In this document: piece after piece, positions 18,026 to 20,421 of the stretch
Layout of the letters: every line of letters starts with the position of its first letter
How positions within the stretch are numbered: the first letter of the stretch is position 1
The notes under the pieces: model-generated
The model's database searches: none
Told to the model about the DNA's origin: nothing
What the model saw: the letters and a program-made list of their open reading frames with translations, nothing else
DNA from: Candidatus Wallbacteria bacterium
GTDB lineage: Bacteria; Muiribacteriota; UBA6191; JACPRK01
DNA: 20,421 nucleotides
Reading direction: 5' to 3'
Assembly (NCBI GenBank): GCA_016199905.1
Contig: JACQFU010000332.1
Location: 1 to 20,421 of the forward strand
Made by a program: the position numbers and the translations under genes

Positions 18026-19921
18026 CTACAGCAGCGTCCCCAGCTGCCGGACGACTTCCCTCTCGGCAGTTTCTCCGCGCAGCACCCGGCGCCAGGCGTC
18101 GACCAGCAGCGGCTGGAAGCCCGTTTCCATCGCCGACTTGCGGATTTCGAATCCGCTCTCGCCCGCCAGCACGGCGTCGGCCAGCTTCGGGTCCATCGTC
18201 AAGACCTCCGCCACCGGCAGCCGCCCCTTGAAGCCCGTGTTCTCGCAGTCGGCGCACCCTGCCGGTTCGCACGGCTCGCCGGCTTCGAGCGAGAACTGCT
18301 CGCGCGCGGCATCCAGTTCCGGCGAATGGTGTGCTGCCCTGCGCTTGCAGGAGCAAAGCCGTCGCAACAGACGGATCGCCACCGCCCCGCGCAGCGAAGA
18401 CGCGATGGCGTAGCGTGCCACGCCCAGATCCGCCAATCGAGTGATGGTCCCGGGCGCGTCGTTGGTGTGGATGGTGCTGATCACGAGCCTGCCAATCTGG
18501 GCAGCCTGGGCGCCGATCTGCGCCGTCTCCGAGTCGCGAATTTCGCCAACCAGGATGACGTCGGGGTCTTGCCTGAGGATCGACCGCAGCACCTTTTCGA
18601 AGGTGAGGCCGATCTTCTCGTGCACTTGCACCTGATAGTAGAACTCGTTGGTGTACTCGATCGGGTCTTCCACCGTGAAGACCGAGATCGCCGGGTTGGC
18701 TATCTCTTGCAAACACGCATAGGCGGCTGTGGTCTTGCCGCTGCCCGTCGGGCCCGTGAACAGGAACAGGCCGCTCGGGGAGCGCGACACGGTGCGAATG
18801 GCCTTGAGCGCCTCCCAGGATAGATCCAGCTCGTCCAGCGCGCGGGCACGCGCATTGGCTTCCAGCAACCGCAGACAGGCCTTCTCGCCCGTGTGCGTCG
18901 GCACCACGTTGACGCGGCAAACGTAGCGCACGTCTCGATCGCCGCGGCTGGCGAAGTAGTCGAAGCTCCCGTCCTGCGGCTGACGCTTCTCGGCCAGGTC
19001 CAGCTCGGCCAGGACCTTGATGCGGCTGACGACGGCCTCCTGGTTCTTGGGCGCCAGCTTCAGCCGCTGAGGCGCCAGCACACCGTCGCGACGGAAACGG
19101 ACGATAAGGCCCGTGTCGCTGCGCGAGATATGAAGGTCGCTCACCTGGTGTGTGACGCACTGCGTCAGGATACTGTCCACGATCTGAATGGTGTTGGTCT
19201 CGTCAGCCACAAGCAAGACCCTTCCGAACATCGCTTCGACCTCTTCGTCGGCGGTTCGGCCGCGCGGCCCTTCCAGCAACCCGCCGAGCTCGTCGTCCGC
19301 CACCGGGCGGCGCCCGGCGGGTTCCGGAGGTCTGCCAGGCGGCGAGGCCGGTCGAGGCGGAGGAGGGGGCTCCGGTCGAGGGGCGGCGGGCCGGGCGGGA
19401 GCCGGCGCGGGCTGCGGCGCCGGCCGTGGCTGTGTGGCAGCCGCGCGAGGCTGCGCGGCCGACTGCGGGGGCGCCGTGGGGCGTGGGGCTGCGCCCTGCG
19501 GCCGGCCCGTGATGAGGCGCCCCATCACGCTCTGGGCGACCAGCACGACCTGGACCCGGATCATCTCTTGACGCGCAAAGGCCTGCGCTGCCTTCACTCC
19601 GGTGGGGTTGCACACCGCGATCCAGAGGTCTTCGCCCTCCACCGCCACCGGATAGATGTTGTACTTGCGAATGACGCCCTCCGGGATGCGGCCCGATGCC
19701 TCCGGCGACACCGTCATCTCCGCCTCGGAGACCAGCGTCAAGTCGTAGAGCTGCGCGTAGGCCGCGGCCAGCTCCTCTTCGGAGATGAGGCCCATTCCCA
19801 GCAGGACCCAGCCCAGGTCCGCGCCCAGGGAGGCGGCCTGATTGGTCGCGCGCGACAGGTCGGCGCCTGCGAAGGTCCTCCCCATCTCCGCCAGCACATC
19901 CAGGATGTTCCGCTCTGCCAC
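18026..19921 (-). CDS. GspE/PilB-type secretion or pilus assembly ATPase
   Basis: 631 residues. The N-terminal MshEN/GspE-N-like domain (about 1-135, LGWVLLGMGLISEEELAAAYAQLY) leads to a very Pro/Ala-rich linker (140-206). The ATPase core follows with Walker A GPTGSGKTT (390-398, K396), an Asp-box (TVEDPIEY), Walker B VGEIRD (458-463, E460) and a His-box (STIHTNDA). A metal-binding site comes next, C523-x-C525 and C556-xx-C559; the first pair is CxC where CxxC is usual. The family powers type IV pilus extension or type II secretion pseudopilus assembly from the cytoplasm; sequence alone does not separate the two. GTG 19921 has a full AGGAGG at 9 nt and a good promoter just upstream. No other pilus or secretion gene is in the window. 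The long linker is an unusual but common type of insertion. Confidence 0.93.
   Translation of the reverse strand: MAERNILDVLAEMGRTFAGADLSRATNQAASLGADLGWVLLGMGLISEEELAAAYAQLYDLTLVSEAEMTVSPEASGRIPEGVIRKYNIYPVAVEGEDLWIAVCNPTGVKAAQAFARQEMIRVQVVLVAQSVMGRLITGRPQGAAPRPTAPPQSAAQPRAAATQPRPAPQPAPAPARPAAPRPEPPPPPRPASPPGRPPEPAGRRPVADDELGGLLEGPRGRTADEEVEAMFGRVLLVADETNTIQIVDSILTQCVTHQVSDLHISRSDTGLIVRFRRDGVLAPQRLKLAPKNQEAVVSRIKVLAELDLAEKRQPQDGSFDYFASRGDRDVRYVCRVNVVPTHTGEKACLRLLEANARARALDELDLSWEALKAIRTVSRSPSGLFLFTGPTGSGKTTAAYACLQEIANPAISVFTVEDPIEYTNEFYYQVQVHEKIGLTFEKVLRSILRQDPDVILVGEIRDSETAQIGAQAAQIGRLVISTIHTNDAPGTITRLADLGVARYAIASSLRGAVAIRLLRRLCSCKRRAAHHSPELDAAREQFSLEAGEPCEPAGCADCENTGFKGRLPVAEVLTMDPKLADAVLAGESGFEIRKSAMETGFQPLLVDAWRRVLRGETAEREVVRQLGTLL
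19304..19504 (-). repeat. Low-complexity proline-rich linker coding region
   Basis: This stretch encodes residues 140-206 of the ATPase, more than half Pro and Ala with Arg, Gln and Gly, including PPPPP. It is GC-extreme and produces spurious frames on the + strand. It joins the N-terminal domain to the ATPase core and is expected to be disordered. Confidence 0.7.
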
Positions 19922-19931
19922 AGCGTCGAGC

Positions 19932-19955
19932 CTCCTTTTGCCGGGGAGTATAGCA
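19932..19955 (-). promoter_or_regulatory. Extended -10 promoter and ribosome site of the ATPase gene
   Basis: On the minus strand, TGC-TATACT (plus 19947-19955) is an extended -10 with five of six consensus bases; no convincing -35 is seen. A perfect AGGAGG follows (plus 19931-19936), 9 nt before GTG 19921. The predicted leader is about 18 nt. Confidence 0.6.
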
Positions 19956-20042
19956 TCCGCCCCTCAACTGACCGTCGAGGAGAGCCGAAGAAGAAGAAGA
20001 GTATCCCTGTCCCCGGGGTGTCTCACGATTATTCGCGTTTAC

Positions 20043-20047
20043 GGAGG
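20043..20047 (+). promoter_or_regulatory. Ribosome binding site of the lipoprotein gene
   Basis: GGAGG ends 6 nt before GTG 20054 and decides this start, which also places the signal peptide correctly. A GATTAT hexamer at 20027-20032 could be a weak -10, without a good -35. Confidence 0.65.
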
Positions 20048-20053
20048 TTTTCC

Positions 20054-20421
20054 GTGACCCAGCACGCACAGGGCCGCACGCTCATTCCAATCCTTCTGCT
20101 CGCCGTCGCGTTGGCGGCGACCGGCTGCGGCGGCGGAGTGGGCGCCGGAGGCGGCACCGGCACCGGTACCGGCACCACGCCTACTGGGAAGATCACCGGC
20201 AGCGGCTTCGCCGGACCGTTCCAGTCGGGCGGCCTGGTGCGCGCTCTGCGCGTCTCCAACGGGCAGCCGGGGACCGCGCTCGCGACCGGTTCGACCGACG
20301 CCTCGGGCGGCTTCGAGCTGCGGATCCAGGACACGGCCTACCAGGGCCCAGTGATCCTGGAGCTCACCGGGCGCTTCTACGACGAGGCGACGGCCCAGAT
20401 TCAGGACACGGGCCCGAGCCC
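20054..20421 (+). CDS. Lipoprotein with carboxypeptidase-regulatory-like repeat, 3'-partial
   Basis: The first 122 codons of a gene that runs off the window. Starting at GTG 20054, the N-terminus is TQHAQGRTLIPILLLAVA and then LAATGC, a lipobox with C25 as the lipidated residue, so this is an exported lipoprotein. A Gly-rich and Gly-Thr spacer follows (about 26-42). Then begins a beta-sandwich-like repeat: GKITGSGFAGP...ALATGSTDASGGFELRIQ...GPVILELTGRFYDEATAQIQD. This resembles repeats in large secreted or surface proteins of the carboxypeptidase-regulatory-like type, which often carry TDA-G-F and GPVLLELTG-type motifs. Function is unknown; a surface or adhesive role is the usual guess. It is divergent from the ATPase gene with a 132-bp gap. 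Confidence 0.8.
   Translation, partial: MTQHAQGRTLIPILLLAVALAATGCGGGVGAGGGTGTGTGTTPTGKITGSGFAGPFQSGGLVRALRVSNGQPGTALATGSTDASGGFELRIQDTAYQGPVILELTGRFYDEATAQIQDTGPS
20153..20176 (+). repeat. Hexanucleotide in-frame repeat (Gly-Thr)
   Basis: Four tandem copies of GGCACC, with one T variant in the third copy, encode (Gly-Thr)4 right after the lipobox. It sits in a flexible tether, and copy-number change would stay in frame. Confidence 0.7.

Noticed and set aside
17441..18823. 460-codon + strand frame opposite the methyltransferase-like and ATPase genes
   Set aside because: It crosses two real minus-strand genes and lacks any domain.
19987..20018. (GAA)n run and CCCCGGGG palindrome upstream of the lipoprotein gene
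   Set aside because: Too short and common to call a regulatory or phase-variable element.

Overview
The window comes from a GC-rich bacterial chromosome, very probably from a Gram-negative (two-membrane) bacterium. It carries a type II secretion/type IV pilus assembly ATPase, a lipobox lipoprotein, an exported protein with a signal peptide and an RND/MMPL-type exporter. Taxonomy cannot be fixed from sequence alone; a myxobacterial, desulfobacterial or acidobacterial type of genome would fit. No RNA genes, CRISPR arrays, phage genes or insertion sequences were seen.

Left part (1-8859, + strand). A 5'-truncated GNAT N-acyltransferase is followed by a 289-bp gap with an extended -10 promoter. 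Then comes an 821-residue fusion of a class III PLP aminotransferase with a C-terminal domain that looks like cyanobacterial acyl-ACP reductase (AAR). The fusion is translationally coupled (ATGA) to an exported protein of unknown family, closed by a 13-bp stem terminator. Next are an MMPL/RND-family exporter and, overlapping its stop, a second GNAT/FemAB-like acyltransferase.

Middle (8832-10007, - strand). One membrane glycosyltransferase of the GT39/PMT type. It converges on the second GNAT with a 28-bp overlap and diverges from the next operon across a 107-bp intergenic region with promoter signals on both strands.

Right-centre (10115-17325, + strand). A compact four-gene operon: membrane-anchored radical SAM protein A, soluble radical SAM protein B, an 865-residue triple fusion (ferritin-like di-iron domain, DesA-like desaturase, Delta9 acyl-CoA desaturase-like domain), and membrane-anchored radical SAM protein C, a paralogue of A. 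The last three are joined by overlapping start and stop codons.

Right end. An isoprenylcysteine-methyltransferase-like membrane protein and a GspE/PilB-type ATPase lie on the - strand, and a 3'-truncated lipoprotein on the + strand; these look like ordinary neighbours.

Reading of the locus (inference). The genes form a candidate lipid-modification system. The reductase half of the fusion could release a fatty aldehyde and the aminotransferase half could convert it to a long-chain amine. The GNAT proteins could N-acylate that amine. The desaturase fusion and the three probable cobalamin-dependent radical SAM enzymes could desaturate, methylate, cyclise or cross-link acyl chains at the membrane, and the MMPL protein could move the product outward. 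I know of no described pathway with this set of genes.
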